A stretch of DNA of 64,000 bases, from NCBI RefSeq assembly GCF_030063445.1, contig NZ_JASITD010000021.1:1-64000 (forward strand), in the 5' to 3' direction. The notes beneath the pieces were generated by a model. The model ran no database searches, was not told where the DNA came from, and worked only from the letters and a program-made list of their open reading frames with translations. Shown one piece after another: positions 50,486-59,612 of this stretch (position 1 is its first letter; the number at the start of each line of letters is the position of its first letter). The translations under genes and the position numbers were made by a program. The stretch is from Hymenobacter sp. H14-R3 (lineage in GTDB: Bacteria; Bacteroidota; Bacteroidia; Cytophagales; Hymenobacteraceae).

Positions 50486-53400
50486 ATGAAACAACCCTAC
50501 CTGGCGAAGCTACGGTTTCTGCTTTTTGTACTATTTGGTTTGACTACCGTGCTGGGTGCCTGGGCCCAGACGGGTACCGGCGCTGTGAGCGGCCGCGTAA
50601 CAGATGCTAAGAATGAAGGTATTCCGGGTGTTACCGTGCTAGTTGATGGTACCTCCGTAGGAGGCTCAACCAATGCCGATGGCACTTACACTATTTCGGG
50701 AGTGCCGGTTGGTGCCCGTACGCTGGTTATTTCCTTCGTGGGCTACTCTACGGTACGCCAGGCTGTGACGGTAACCGCCGGCCAAACGAGCAATGTGGCC
50801 GCTCAGAAGCTGAGCGAAAACGCCACCGCCCTGGGCGAGGCCGTAGTAGTAGGCTACGGCACCCAGCGCAAGCAGGACGTGACGGGCGCCGTAACTACGG
50901 TAACTGCTAAAGACTTCGTGAAAGGCCAGATTACCAACCCTGAGCAATTGGTGCAGGGTAAGATTGCGGGCGTACAGATTACGTCCAGCGGGGGTGCTCC
51001 AGGCGCAGCCAATACCATCCGCATTCGTGGGGGCTCGTCGCTGAATGCAAGCAACGACCCGCTGATTGTAATCGACGGCGTGCCCGTTGATAACAGCCAG
51101 GGCAGCACGTCAGTTAGCGGCGGGGTAAGTGGTGTATCCAACCCGCTCTCGCTCATCAACCCTAATGATATTGAAACCTTTACGGTGCTCAAGGATGCTT
51201 CGGCCACGGCCATTTACGGCTCGCGCGCTTCGAACGGCGTTATTCTTATTACGACCAAAAAAGGCATTGCTGGTGAGACCATTGGCGTGAATTTCAGCTC
51301 GCAGACTTCGCTGTCCAAGCGCTACAACTCGGTGAAAGTGCTTTCGGCCGATGAGTATCGTGCTACCGTGCAGAACGTAGCCCCCAGCAAGGCTGGCCTG
51401 CTCGGCTCGGCCAACACCAACTGGCAGGACGAGATTTTCCGCACGGCCATGACCTATGATAACAACCTGAGCCTGACCGGCTCGATTGGCAAATTGGTGC
51501 CTTTCCGGGTTTCGTACGGCAACCTCAACCAACAGGGTATTCTCATCACCAACAAGCTGGTGCGTAACACGGGCTCTATCAGCCTGACCCCCATTTTGCT
51601 GGATGACCACCTGCGCGTGACGCTGAACGTGAAAGGCTCGGTGACCGACAACAACTTTGCCGACGCTGGTGCCATTGGCGCGGCTCTGGCTTTCGACCCC
51701 ACCCAGCCAGTAACAACGGGCAACGGTGCGTATGGCAACTACTTCGAGTACCTGCAGAACGCGGCAATTCCGACCAGTGCCCCGCAGCAGCTGGCGCCTA
51801 AAAACCCGGTGGCTACGCTCAACCTGACCCGCGACCGCAGCACGGTGCTGCGCAGCATCGGCAACGTTCAGCTCGACTACAAGCTACATTTCCTGCCCGA
51901 CCTGCACGCCAATGTTAACGTAGGCTACGACGTTACCAAATCGGAAGGCGCTAAGAACCAGAATACTTCGCTGTCCGACACTTACTTCAACGTGCCTTTC
52001 GACCCCACCATCACGGGGCAGCGCGGCGGCTCGTACTCGCTTTACAGCCAGAACCGCCAGAACAAGCTTCTGGAAACCTACCTTAATTACAGCAAGCAGT
52101 TTGGCGACACTCGCTTGGAACTGCTGGCTGGTTACTCGTATCAGGACTTTGTAACGACTTCGCCCGTTTACCCCACTTACCTGGGCCGCACCAGCGAAAC
52201 CCCATTGGTAGTTTCGTCGCCGGCGGGCCCCTACCCTTTCCGCACGGAGTACACCATTCTGTCGTACTACGGCCGGGCCAACCTCAACATCAAGGACCGC
52301 TACCTGCTCACGGCTACGTTGCGTAACGATGCCTCGTCGCGCTTCAACAAGAACAACCGCAATGCGTTGTTTCCAGCAGCTTCGGTAGCTTGGCGCATTA
52401 AGTCGGAAGACTTTTTAAAGGATAACAACGCGTTTTCGGAGCTGAAGCTGCGCGCTGGCTACGGCCGCACCGGCCAGCAGGATGTGTACAGCATTGCTGG
52501 TGACTACCCCACTATTCAGCGCTACGTGCAGAACAACCAGCAGGCCAACTACCTGCTTGGCGGCGTGCCATACAATCCGTACTCGCCCCAGGGCTTCAAC
52601 AGCAACCTGAAGTGGGAAACCACCACCACTTACAACGCGGGCCTCGACTTCGGCTTCCTCGATGGCCGCCTCACCGGCTCGGTTGATGCGTACTACCGCA
52701 AAACGACGGACTTGCTAAACGGCATTTTCCTGGGCGGCCTCACCAACTTCACCAACTACTACGTGTTTAACGTGGGTGCGCTGGAAAACCGCGGCATTGA
52801 GTTGAACCTGAACGCTATCCCAGTTCGCACGGCCGACTTCACCTGGAGCGTTAACGCCAATGCGACTTATAACAAGAACAAGATTCTGTCGCTGGGTACG
52901 CAGCAGCCCGGCTTCCCCGGCATCGAGACCAACGGCGTACCGGGCGGCACGGGCACCAACATTGGTATCTACTCGGTAGGCCAGTCGGCCACCTCGTTCT
53001 ACGTGTACAAGCAGGTGTATGACACCAACGGCAAGCCACTGAACGACGTGTATGCTGACCTGAACGGCGACGGCAAAGTGGACAGCAACGACCGTTATCT
53101 CTACAAGCAGTCGGCCCCGCCGGTTATCCTGGGCTTCACGTCCAACATGACTTACAAGCAGCTGAGCCTGGCGTTTACGTTGCGCAGCAACCTCGGCAAC
53201 TACCTATACAACAGCGTAAACGCGCAGAATGGTAACTACCAGGGCATCAATTACTCGTCTACCTACCTGACCAACGTAACGCAGGATGCCAACTTCACGC
53301 AGTTTGCGAACGTGACCCAGAACCGCTACTCGTCGGACTACTACATCCAGAACGCTTCTTTCCTGCGTATGCAGAATGCTACGCTAGGGTACAACGTGGG

Positions 53401-53566
53401 TAAAGTATTCAACGGCAAAGGGAATCTTGGCCTAACGGCTGCGGTTCAAAACGTATTCCTGGTAACGAAATACACCGGCCTGGACCCGGAGATTTCCAAC
53501 GGAATTGACAACAATTCCTACCCACGGCCCCGCGTGTACACTTTCGGTCTCAACCTGAACATTTAA
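50486..53566 (+). CDS. SusC/RagA-family TonB-linked outer-membrane transporter
   Basis: A 1026-aa transporter from ATG 50486. The signal peptide ends at GAWAQ (about residue 28), then comes the carboxypeptidase-like domain (SGRVTDAKNEGIPGVTVLVDG, SFVGYSTV). The SusC signature plug follows: VVVGYGTQRKQDVTGAVTTV, IRIRGGSSLNASNDPLIVIDG, LKDASATAIYGSRASNGVILITTKKG. The barrel ends YPRPRVYTFGLNLNI. It imports oligosaccharides or other nutrients captured by the SusD partner, whose gene starts 19 bp downstream. An upstream start at 50426 would spoil the signal peptide. Confidence 0.95.
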   Translation: MKQPYLAKLRFLLFVLFGLTTVLGAWAQTGTGAVSGRVTDAKNEGIPGVTVLVDGTSVGGSTNADGTYTISGVPVGARTLVISFVGYSTVRQAVTVTAGQTSNVAAQKLSENATALGEAVVVGYGTQRKQDVTGAVTTVTAKDFVKGQITNPEQLVQGKIAGVQITSSGGAPGAANTIRIRGGSSLNASNDPLIVIDGVPVDNSQGSTSVSGGVSGVSNPLSLINPNDIETFTVLKDASATAIYGSRASNGVILITTKKGIAGETIGVNFSSQTSLSKRYNSVKVLSADEYRATVQNVAPSKAGLLGSANTNWQDEIFRTAMTYDNNLSLTGSIGKLVPFRVSYGNLNQQGILITNKLVRNTGSISLTPILLDDHLRVTLNVKGSVTDNNFADAGAIGAALAFDPTQPVTTGNGAYGNYFEYLQNAAIPTSAPQQLAPKNPVATLNLTRDRSTVLRSIGNVQLDYKLHFLPDLHANVNVGYDVTKSEGAKNQNTSLSDTYFNVPFDPTITGQRGGSYSLYSQNRQNKLLETYLNYSKQFGDTRLELLAGYSYQDFVTTSPVYPTYLGRTSETPLVVSSPAGPYPFRTEYTILSYYGRANLNIKDRYLLTATLRNDASSRFNKNNRNALFPAASVAWRIKSEDFLKDNNAFSELKLRAGYGRTGQQDVYSIAGDYPTIQRYVQNNQQANYLLGGVPYNPYSPQGFNSNLKWETTTTYNAGLDFGFLDGRLTGSVDAYYRKTTDLLNGIFLGGLTNFTNYYVFNVGALENRGIELNLNAIPVRTADFTWSVNANATYNKNKILSLGTQQPGFPGIETNGVPGGTGTNIGIYSVGQSATSFYVYKQVYDTNGKPLNDVYADLNGDGKVDSNDRYLYKQSAPPVILGFTSNMTYKQLSLAFTLRSNLGNYLYNSVNAQNGNYQGINYSSTYLTNVTQDANFTQFANVTQNRYSSDYYIQNASFLRMQNATLGYNVGKVFNGKGNLGLTAAVQNVFLVTKYTGLDPEISNGIDNNSYPRPRVYTFGLNLNI

Positions 53567-53585
53567 GAATTCCCTCTACCCTATC

Positions 53586-55205
53586 ATGAAAAACTTTATT
53601 GTTCGTGGCGCGACGGTCCTCTCGCTCTCGACTGCGGTGCTGGCAGTAACCCCCTCCTGCACCAAAGACCTGGACCGTACGCCTACTTATGACTTGAGCA
53701 CCGACGCGGTGTACAAGGACGCGGCTGGCTACAAAGCCGTGCTGGCCAAAATCTACGGCGGCTTTGCCCTCACCGGCTCTAAAGGACCAGCCGGCGACAA
53801 TACTACCAGCGACATCAAAGGCATTGACGAAGGCACTTCGGACTACCTCCGGCAGTACTGGAGCGCGCAGGAGCTGACTACCGACGAAGCTGTTATTCAG
53901 TGGGGCGACCCCGGCATTCAGGACTGGCACAACATGAACTGGACGTCGAGCAATGTGCTCGTCCGGGGCCTGTATAGCCGCCTGATGTACGAGGTAACTA
54001 TCTGCAACAGCTTTATCAGTGAGGCTACCGACGCCAAGCTGACCTCCCGGGGCCTCTCGGGCGCAGAGGCGACCAACATTGCCGCCTACCGCGCCGAAGC
54101 CCGCTTTCTGCGAGCCCTGTCGTACTACCACGCCATGGACCTGTACGGCAACGTGCCTTTTGCCGACGAGACTTTTCAGATTGGGGGCACGGCACTGCCG
54201 CCCCGCATCAGCCGCGCCGACCTGTTCGCTTACCTCGAAAAAGAGTTGAAGGACATGGACAGCGGCTTGGTAGACGCGCGCAAGAACGAGTATGGCCGCG
54301 CCGACAAGGCGGCAGCCTGGGCTTTGCTGGCCAAGATGTATCTGAACGCCGAAGTGTACCTGGGCGCCGGCAAAGGCCGTTACGCCGATGCTGCTACTTA
54401 TGCCAAAAAGGTTATCGACGCCGGCTACTCACTGGTGCCGAAATACGACAACCTGTTTTTGGCCGACAACGACAAAAACAACCAGGAAGTAATCTTCCCG
54501 ATTGTATTTGATGGCAAGAACACGCAGAGCTACGGCGGCACTACCTTCTTGACCCACATGGCCGTATCGGGCACGGCCGACAAAAACTGGGACCCTGGCT
54601 ACTATGGCATCGGGAGCGGTTGGGGCGGCAGCCGGGCCACGGCCAACCTGTTTCAGCAGTTTCCGGATACGGCGTCCGACTCACGCGGCCGGTTCCATAC
54701 TGCTGGCCAAACGATGGCTATCACCTCCCTCACCGATTTCAAGTATGGCTACGTGCCCGTCAAATTCCGCAACGTAACCTCAGCAGGCGCAGCCGGCTCC
54801 GATAACACGTTTGTGGATGCGGACTTCCCCATGTTCCGCCTGGGCGATATGTACCTGACTTACGCTGAGGCAGTAGTGCGCGGTGGTGGCGACCAGGCGC
54901 TGGCCTTGACCTACGTGAACCTGGTGCGCACCCGCGCCTACCGGGGCTCCACGGCTGGTAACATTACGGCCGCCAACCTGACGTTGCCCTTCCTACTTAA
55001 CGAGCGCTCGCGTGAGTTGCATTGGGAGGCTACCCGCCGCACCGACCTCATTCGCTACAACCTCTTCACCAGCAGCGCCTACGTGTGGCCCTGGAAAGGG
55101 GGCGTACAGGCCGGTAAAGGCGTGGCCGACTACCTCAGCCTGTTCCCCATTCCGTCGTCGGAGTTGAGCATTAATGCTAACCTGACGCAGAACACAGGCT
55201 ACTAA
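53586..55205 (+). CDS. SusD/RagB-family nutrient-binding lipoprotein
   Basis: The lid partner of SusC, 539 aa. The lipobox is TPSC (Cys about residue 25). The N-terminal block LDRTPTYDLSTDAVYKDAAGYKAVLAKIYGG and the TPR-like helices (AEARFLRALSYYHAMDLYGNVPF, DKAAAWALLAKMYLNAEVY) are characteristic, and the C-terminal LLNERSRELHWEATRRTDLIRY with PIPSSELSINANLTQN completes the family pattern. It is surface-anchored and binds the substrate for transport. The locus has no adjacent glycoside hydrolase, so the substrate cannot be read from context. Confidence 0.95.
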   Translation: MKNFIVRGATVLSLSTAVLAVTPSCTKDLDRTPTYDLSTDAVYKDAAGYKAVLAKIYGGFALTGSKGPAGDNTTSDIKGIDEGTSDYLRQYWSAQELTTDEAVIQWGDPGIQDWHNMNWTSSNVLVRGLYSRLMYEVTICNSFISEATDAKLTSRGLSGAEATNIAAYRAEARFLRALSYYHAMDLYGNVPFADETFQIGGTALPPRISRADLFAYLEKELKDMDSGLVDARKNEYGRADKAAAWALLAKMYLNAEVYLGAGKGRYADAATYAKKVIDAGYSLVPKYDNLFLADNDKNNQEVIFPIVFDGKNTQSYGGTTFLTHMAVSGTADKNWDPGYYGIGSGWGGSRATANLFQQFPDTASDSRGRFHTAGQTMAITSLTDFKYGYVPVKFRNVTSAGAAGSDNTFVDADFPMFRLGDMYLTYAEAVVRGGGDQALALTYVNLVRTRAYRGSTAGNITAANLTLPFLLNERSRELHWEATRRTDLIRYNLFTSSAYVWPWKGGVQAGKGVADYLSLFPIPSSELSINANLTQNTGY

Positions 55206-55217
55206 ACCCAGCTACTT

Positions 55218-55275
55218 ACTTGCCTGGGCTTTGAAATTATTTCCGCTATGGAAAGCGTTCCGAGCCTAGGCAAGT
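55218..55275 (+). promoter_or_regulatory. intercistronic hairpin between susD-like and susE-like genes
   Basis: Arms ACTTGCCTGGGCT (55218-55230) and AGCCTAGGCAAGT (55263-55275) pair with one mismatch around a 32-nt loop. With no T run it is more likely an mRNA-stability or partial-termination element setting relative levels of the SusD- and SusE-like proteins. Confidence 0.45.
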
Positions 55276-55320
55276 CAGTATTGCCTATCCTCTTTTCTCA
55301 CCCACTCGTTAGCTTATCTC

Positions 55321-56151
55321 ATGCAATCCTGGTTTACTAAAACTACCGTTAGCGCGCTTGCGCTATCGGCTTTGGCCTTGTCGTCCTGCAAAAAAGAGGA
55401 TGTGCAGGCTACCCTCATCCCGACCAGCACGCCTACGCTGGCCGCCTCAACTAACACGGTGGTGCTAACGCAGGCCAATGCCGCTCAACCGGCCGTTACC
55501 TTCACCTGGACGCCCATTACCGGCTTTAACTGGACCAACGCGGAGCATCCATATAACCCGGCCGTGGCCTACACGCTGCAGTTTGATAAGAAGGGTAACA
55601 ACTTCGCCTCTGCGGCTTCTATTGATGCCGGGTCTGGCCCCAACACCGTACTAAACGTGGCCGACCTGGACGCCGCCCTGCTGGCGGCGGGCATTGTGCC
55701 CGGCACAGCTACGGCCCTAGAAGTACGCCTGCGTTCAGTGTACGCAGCTAACTCGCCGCTGTACACGGCCGCCCTGCCACTCACGGCTACCACGTACGCC
55801 TACTGCGCGCAGCCCGCTAAGGCGTGGGGCATAGTGGGCCCAGCCGGCCCAGGCTGGCCCGGTGGCTCCATCGACTTCGTGATGACTTACGACTGCGATG
55901 CCAAAACTTACACCTATACTGGCTTATTCAATGGCCCTTCAGCCACCGCTACTGATGCTAACCAGTTCAAGTTTCGTTTCGCTAAGCATTGGGCTACCAG
56001 CCTGGGTGGCGTCGGCCCTGATGTACCGCTGGTTAGTGACAATGGGGGGAACTTGAAAATCAACGCCACCGGTACCTATACCGTTACGCTTTACAATGCG
56101 GCTGATACAACTAAAGCTGGTCTTGCTAAGGCTTACTACACCATTAAGTAG
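55321..56151 (+). CDS. SusE/SusF-like outer-membrane lipoprotein
   Basis: A 276-aa lipoprotein with lipobox LSSC (Cys about residue 23). An N-terminal SusE-type Ig-like domain (TNTVVLTQANAAQPAVTFTW, residues about 40-140) is followed by a C-terminal domain resembling the SusE/SusF starch-binding modules (AKAWGIVGPAGPGWPGGSID, KFRFAKHWATSLGG). Such proteins bind glycans, often alpha-glucans, at the cell surface next to SusC/SusD. It is the last gene of the locus, with a terminator 18 bp after the stop codon. Confidence 0.85.
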   Translation: MQSWFTKTTVSALALSALALSSCKKEDVQATLIPTSTPTLAASTNTVVLTQANAAQPAVTFTWTPITGFNWTNAEHPYNPAVAYTLQFDKKGNNFASAASIDAGSGPNTVLNVADLDAALLAAGIVPGTATALEVRLRSVYAANSPLYTAALPLTATTYAYCAQPAKAWGIVGPAGPGWPGGSIDFVMTYDCDAKTYTYTGLFNGPSATATDANQFKFRFAKHWATSLGGVGPDVPLVSDNGGNLKINATGTYTVTLYNAADTTKAGLAKAYYTIK

Positions 56152-56169
56152 TAAGCCTAGTCCTTTACT

Positions 56170-56200
56170 AAAAAAGCCGCTGCTGGTCAGCGGCTTTTTT
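56170..56200 (+). terminator. intrinsic terminator of the sus locus
   Basis: A 13-bp perfect stem (AAAAAAGCCGCTG with its complement) with a 5-nt loop, followed by T-rich DNA. Confidence 0.85.
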
Positions 56201-56307
56201 GTTGCCCTTCGTTTTCGGCACTAAAATGGCTAAATCCCTCTTTACCCGGTAACAACCTGCGCCAGCCTGTTAATTTTGGGCTTCCATCCGCTGCCGCTTA
56301 CTCTATT

Positions 56308-56754
56308 ATGTCAAATACCTTTTGCTTTAGCCTGCTGCTAATAGCTTCGCTGGCGCTTACCAGCACGGATTCTTTTGCTCAAACCTCCCTGGCCGGCACC
56401 CCGCGGCCCACGGTGACTACTGCCGCCGACCGCACCGATGCGCTCACCAACAACATGGCCCAGGCCCTGAGCCTCACGCCCGCCCAGGTAGAGAAAGTAC
56501 GCGCCATCAACACCACGGCGGTGCGTAATGTGGAGGCCGCCCGCCAGCGCTACGCTCAGGAGCCAGCCAAGCTGCGCAGCTATGTGCAGGACATCAGCCT
56601 GGCCCGGCTCGACCGGCTCAAGGAAGTGCTTACTTCTACTCAGTTTACCCGCTACCAACAGAAGCGGGAGGAGAAAATGGGTATTCCAACTGTACGCGGC
56701 AACCAGGGCACGCCGCCTCCCGGGCTCCAGACTGGCCGTGGCGATGATAACTAA
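56308..56754 (+). CDS. Spy/CpxP-like secreted helical protein, 148 aa
   Basis: The signal peptide (residues 1-25, ending SFAQ) is followed by a helical region with paired LTxxQ-type motifs (LSLTPAQVEKVRAINTT and LTSTQFTRYQQKREEK), a pattern of Spy/CpxP-like periplasmic proteins. The C-terminus is Gly/Pro-rich. Family members act as chaperones or as stress sensors; similarity here is by pattern only. It lies between the sus locus and the phospholipase pair. Confidence 0.65.
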   Translation: MSNTFCFSLLLIASLALTSTDSFAQTSLAGTPRPTVTTAADRTDALTNNMAQALSLTPAQVEKVRAINTTAVRNVEAARQRYAQEPAKLRSYVQDISLARLDRLKEVLTSTQFTRYQQKREEKMGIPTVRGNQGTPPPGLQTGRGDDN

Positions 56755-56777
56755 TTTATTTACATATATTTAATAAC

Positions 56778-56831
56778 TAGATACGAAAAAGGTCTGCTAA
56801 CCAATTGGTTAGCAGACCTTTTTCGTATCTA
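56778..56831. terminator. 54-nt perfect palindrome at a convergent junction
   Basis: A 27-bp perfect inverted repeat without a loop (centre AATT), with A5 and T5 tracts inside the arms. It supplies the TAG stop codon (56829-56831) of the minus-strand phospholipase gene. Confidence 0.8.
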
Positions 56832-58184
56832 TGGCTTTGTTGCCGCCGGGCTCAGGTGGCGTAGCTCGTTGAGCGCAGCCTGGGACTCCTCGCGGTTTTT
56901 GTGGTTTTTGCGCGAGTTTTTATCTTCGTCTTCGGTGGCCTTAGTGTGGCGGGCAGGCGGCGCACTAGGCGCGGGGCCAGCTGCGTAAAAAGCCAGGATA
57001 TTTTGTTGAAGCGCGGGCGTCAGCAGCTTGAATTTATCCTTCTGCAATTCACGTAGCAGTTCCTGGTAGGTTACGTCGGCCAGGATGTACTCGGTGGGCC
57101 GCGTGGGGCGGCCGGTATCGAGGTTGGTGTTGGGTATCGGTGGGGCCGCCTTGGTAGCCGCGGTATCGGTGGGCTGCTCGCGCACCAGTACCACGTACCG
57201 GGCCAGCGCATCGCGGTAGCTTCGCCGAAAGCGCGCCTCGTCGGCAGCGCTGGGCACGTTGAAGGCAAAGGCGCGCAACGGCCCGATTTTGGGCATAATG
57301 CTGAGCACGCCCGCCAATATGCGCGCCCCCAAACCCGGCCACTGGGCATCTGTGCCGAATTCCTTCTGGTAGGCACGGCGGCTGGTGTGGTACACGTAGT
57401 CGCGGCGGCGGGCGCGCGGGCTAATCCTGCGGATAGCCTTGCGTTGATTGACCCAAGCGGCGCGGGCGGCGGCGGGCAGCAGCTGGTTCACGGCCAGCCG
57501 GAAGGCCGCCAGACTAACATCCACATTGAACACCACCTGCCCCAGCTCTATGCCATACGTATCGCGGAAGGCACGCTCCAGCAGGTGTTTACTCGCCCGA
57601 AAGCCCACGTACTTGTGATAGTCCTGCGAGCGGTAGTGGCCGGCCGCTATCTGCACTACATCGAAGGAAAATTCCACTTCGGTGTGGTTAATCGGCGCTT
57701 GCTCGTAGGTGATAACGGGCCCAAACTCCGCCTTCTTTTTGGGGTACACGTTGGGCAGCACCAGGTTGGTAGCCTCGGGGTGGCCTACGTTGTCGGATGC
57801 GTAGTGGGCCAGCGCGCCCAAGGCAAAAGCATACTCGTTGCGCCCGTGGGCATCGCGCAGCAGGTTGGCCACAAAATCGCCCGAGCGCACGTAGTGCGTG
57901 AGGCTGGTAAATAATTCAGCCCCAAGCGGATAGTAACCCATGTCCTGCACAATGGCCCCGCCGTAGGCATAGCTTTTGGCCAGCAGCCAATCTTCCTTAT
58001 TGCCACCGGGGTAGCGCAGTTGTAGCTGGGGCAGCAGGTACTTATTCCAGGTCGAATCGATAACCGACTGATGGGTGAGCACCGAGTATGCAGTGGCTGG
58101 CCACGCTTGCACTAGTAGCAGCAGCACCAGGCAGCGGCGCAACCAGCGCTTGATACGCAATGAGTTAGGAGTAAATGGGCTCAC
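56829..58184 (-). CDS. zinc-dependent phospholipase C-family protein, copy 2
   Basis: A 451-aa exported protein of the PF00882-type. The signal peptide (after KRWLRR, hydrophobic residues 17-30, ending ATAYS) is followed by HQSVIDSTW, the Zn-ligand region LAKSYAYGGAIVQDMGYYPLG, HYVRSGDFVANLLRDA and ALGALAHYASDNVGH. The C-terminal half is basic and Ala/Pro-rich (about residues 360-451). The GTG start overlaps the TGA stop of the upstream paralogue (GTGA), so translation is probably coupled. The two are tandem duplicates; substrate specificity is unknown. Confidence 0.85.
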   Translation of the reverse strand: MSPFTPNSLRIKRWLRRCLVLLLLVQAWPATAYSVLTHQSVIDSTWNKYLLPQLQLRYPGGNKEDWLLAKSYAYGGAIVQDMGYYPLGAELFTSLTHYVRSGDFVANLLRDAHGRNEYAFALGALAHYASDNVGHPEATNLVLPNVYPKKKAEFGPVITYEQAPINHTEVEFSFDVVQIAAGHYRSQDYHKYVGFRASKHLLERAFRDTYGIELGQVVFNVDVSLAAFRLAVNQLLPAAARAAWVNQRKAIRRISPRARRRDYVYHTSRRAYQKEFGTDAQWPGLGARILAGVLSIMPKIGPLRAFAFNVPSAADEARFRRSYRDALARYVVLVREQPTDTAATKAAPPIPNTNLDTGRPTRPTEYILADVTYQELLRELQKDKFKLLTPALQQNILAFYAAGPAPSAPPARHTKATEDEDKNSRKNHKNREESQAALNELRHLSPAATKP

Positions 58185-59449
58185 ATTTTCAGGGCGCGCA
58201 GCTTGCTGAGCGCATCGGCCGTTTTCCGGCGGTTATCGGCCTCTTTCTCTTCCTTATCGGCCGGTTGGTTGGGTGCGTTGTTGAAGAAGACCAGAATGTC
58301 TTTTTTAATAGTAGGTGTCACCCGCTTGAAATCATCTTTGGCCAGCTCGCGCACCCACTCGCTGTAGGTGCGGTCGGCCAGCGGGTATTCGCCCAGGTGG
58401 GTGGGGTGGCCGGTATCGAAGTCGATGTTAGGTAGCCGCGGGGCCTGGCCCACGGCGCTGGTTTGCTCATGCAGCAGGTGGGCATAGCTGAGCACCGCTT
58501 CGTGAAAGCTTTTGCGGAAAACTGCCTGGGCCTCGGGCGTAGGCGCAATGAATTTCAACGACTTTAGCTTACCAACCTTGGGCAGCACCTGAATAATGCC
58601 CGCCAGAATGCGCGCCCCAAAGCCCGGCCGCTCGTAGTGCTTGCCGTACTCCTGCTCATACGCTTGCTTGCTTTGCTTATACACGTAGTCGCGGCGGCGA
58701 ATGCGGCGGTTTACCTTGCGCAGCTCGTGGCGGTTGGCGCGCCAGGCAGCGCGGCTGGCCAGCGGAATGAGGTTGCGCACGGCAAAGCGGTACGAGCCCA
58801 AGGCCAGGTCGGTGTTGAAGAGTATCTGCTTCATTTCCAAGCCGTATGTTTCGGCAAAGGCCTGCTCTAGTAGCTCCTGGCTCACCTTGAAGCCGATAAA
58901 ATCGTGATAGGCGGCGGTGCGGTAGCGGCCGGCAGCCAGCTGCACCACATCGAAGGCAAACTCGGTGCGGCCGTGCGCCACGGGGTCTTGCTCGTAGGTA
59001 ATCACGGAGCCGTATTTGGCTTTCAGTTTCGGGAAAAGCATTGGCACCGTTTTGTTGATGCCTACCTCGTGCCCATAAATATCGGCCGCATAATGGGCCA
59101 ATGCACCCAGCGCAAATGCATAGTCGGTACGGGTTTGAGCATCCCGAAGCAGATTCTCTACAAACTCGCCCGAGCGCACATAATGCGCTAATTCAGTAAA
59201 TAGCGCAGAACCAAAGGGATAATACCCCATATCCTGCATAATGGAGCCGCCGTAGGCGTAGGCCTTGGCCTCGCGCAACTCCTCCTTCGTGCCCCCCGGG
59301 AAGCGCTTTTCCAAGGCAGGCTGAATGTAAGGTGCCCAGCAGGAGTCGATATTAGCCTGGTGGCTCAACACGGAGTAAGCTTGCGCGGGGCGGGCCAGCA
59401 GCAGGCCTGCGCCCAGCAGCAGCCCGAAGAGAAAACGTAGATTTAACAC
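58181..59449 (-). CDS. zinc-dependent phospholipase C-family protein, copy 1
   Basis: A 422-aa exported paralogue of the downstream gene. The signal peptide ends AQAYS (about residue 25). The His/Asp metal motifs are SHQANIDSCW, KAYAYGGSIMQDMGYYPFG, HYVRSGEFVENLLRDAQ and ALGALAHYAADIYGHEVG. Similarity to the second copy runs through the whole protein, including FGARILAGII and PNIDFDTGHPTHLGEY near the C-terminus. Its final residues overlap the second gene's start codon. It has a free upstream region of about 150 bp and probably leads the two-gene operon. Confidence 0.88.
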   Translation of the reverse strand: MLNLRFLFGLLLGAGLLLARPAQAYSVLSHQANIDSCWAPYIQPALEKRFPGGTKEELREAKAYAYGGSIMQDMGYYPFGSALFTELAHYVRSGEFVENLLRDAQTRTDYAFALGALAHYAADIYGHEVGINKTVPMLFPKLKAKYGSVITYEQDPVAHGRTEFAFDVVQLAAGRYRTAAYHDFIGFKVSQELLEQAFAETYGLEMKQILFNTDLALGSYRFAVRNLIPLASRAAWRANRHELRKVNRRIRRRDYVYKQSKQAYEQEYGKHYERPGFGARILAGIIQVLPKVGKLKSLKFIAPTPEAQAVFRKSFHEAVLSYAHLLHEQTSAVGQAPRLPNIDFDTGHPTHLGEYPLADRTYSEWVRELAKDDFKRVTPTIKKDILVFFNNAPNQPADKEEKEADNRRKTADALSKLRALKM

Positions 59450-59612
59450 AGTATGAGGCAGAAAAAAGGTACAACCTCAACGGGGAAGTGGGGTGCCGTG
59501 TTGGGCCAACACCTGGCCTGCCAACTGCCAGCGGTTAGCCCCCTTACATAATTCCTTTCAAAACAAGCATTTATACCCAATTACTGACGAATTATTTTTT
59601 GGTCGACCTCCG

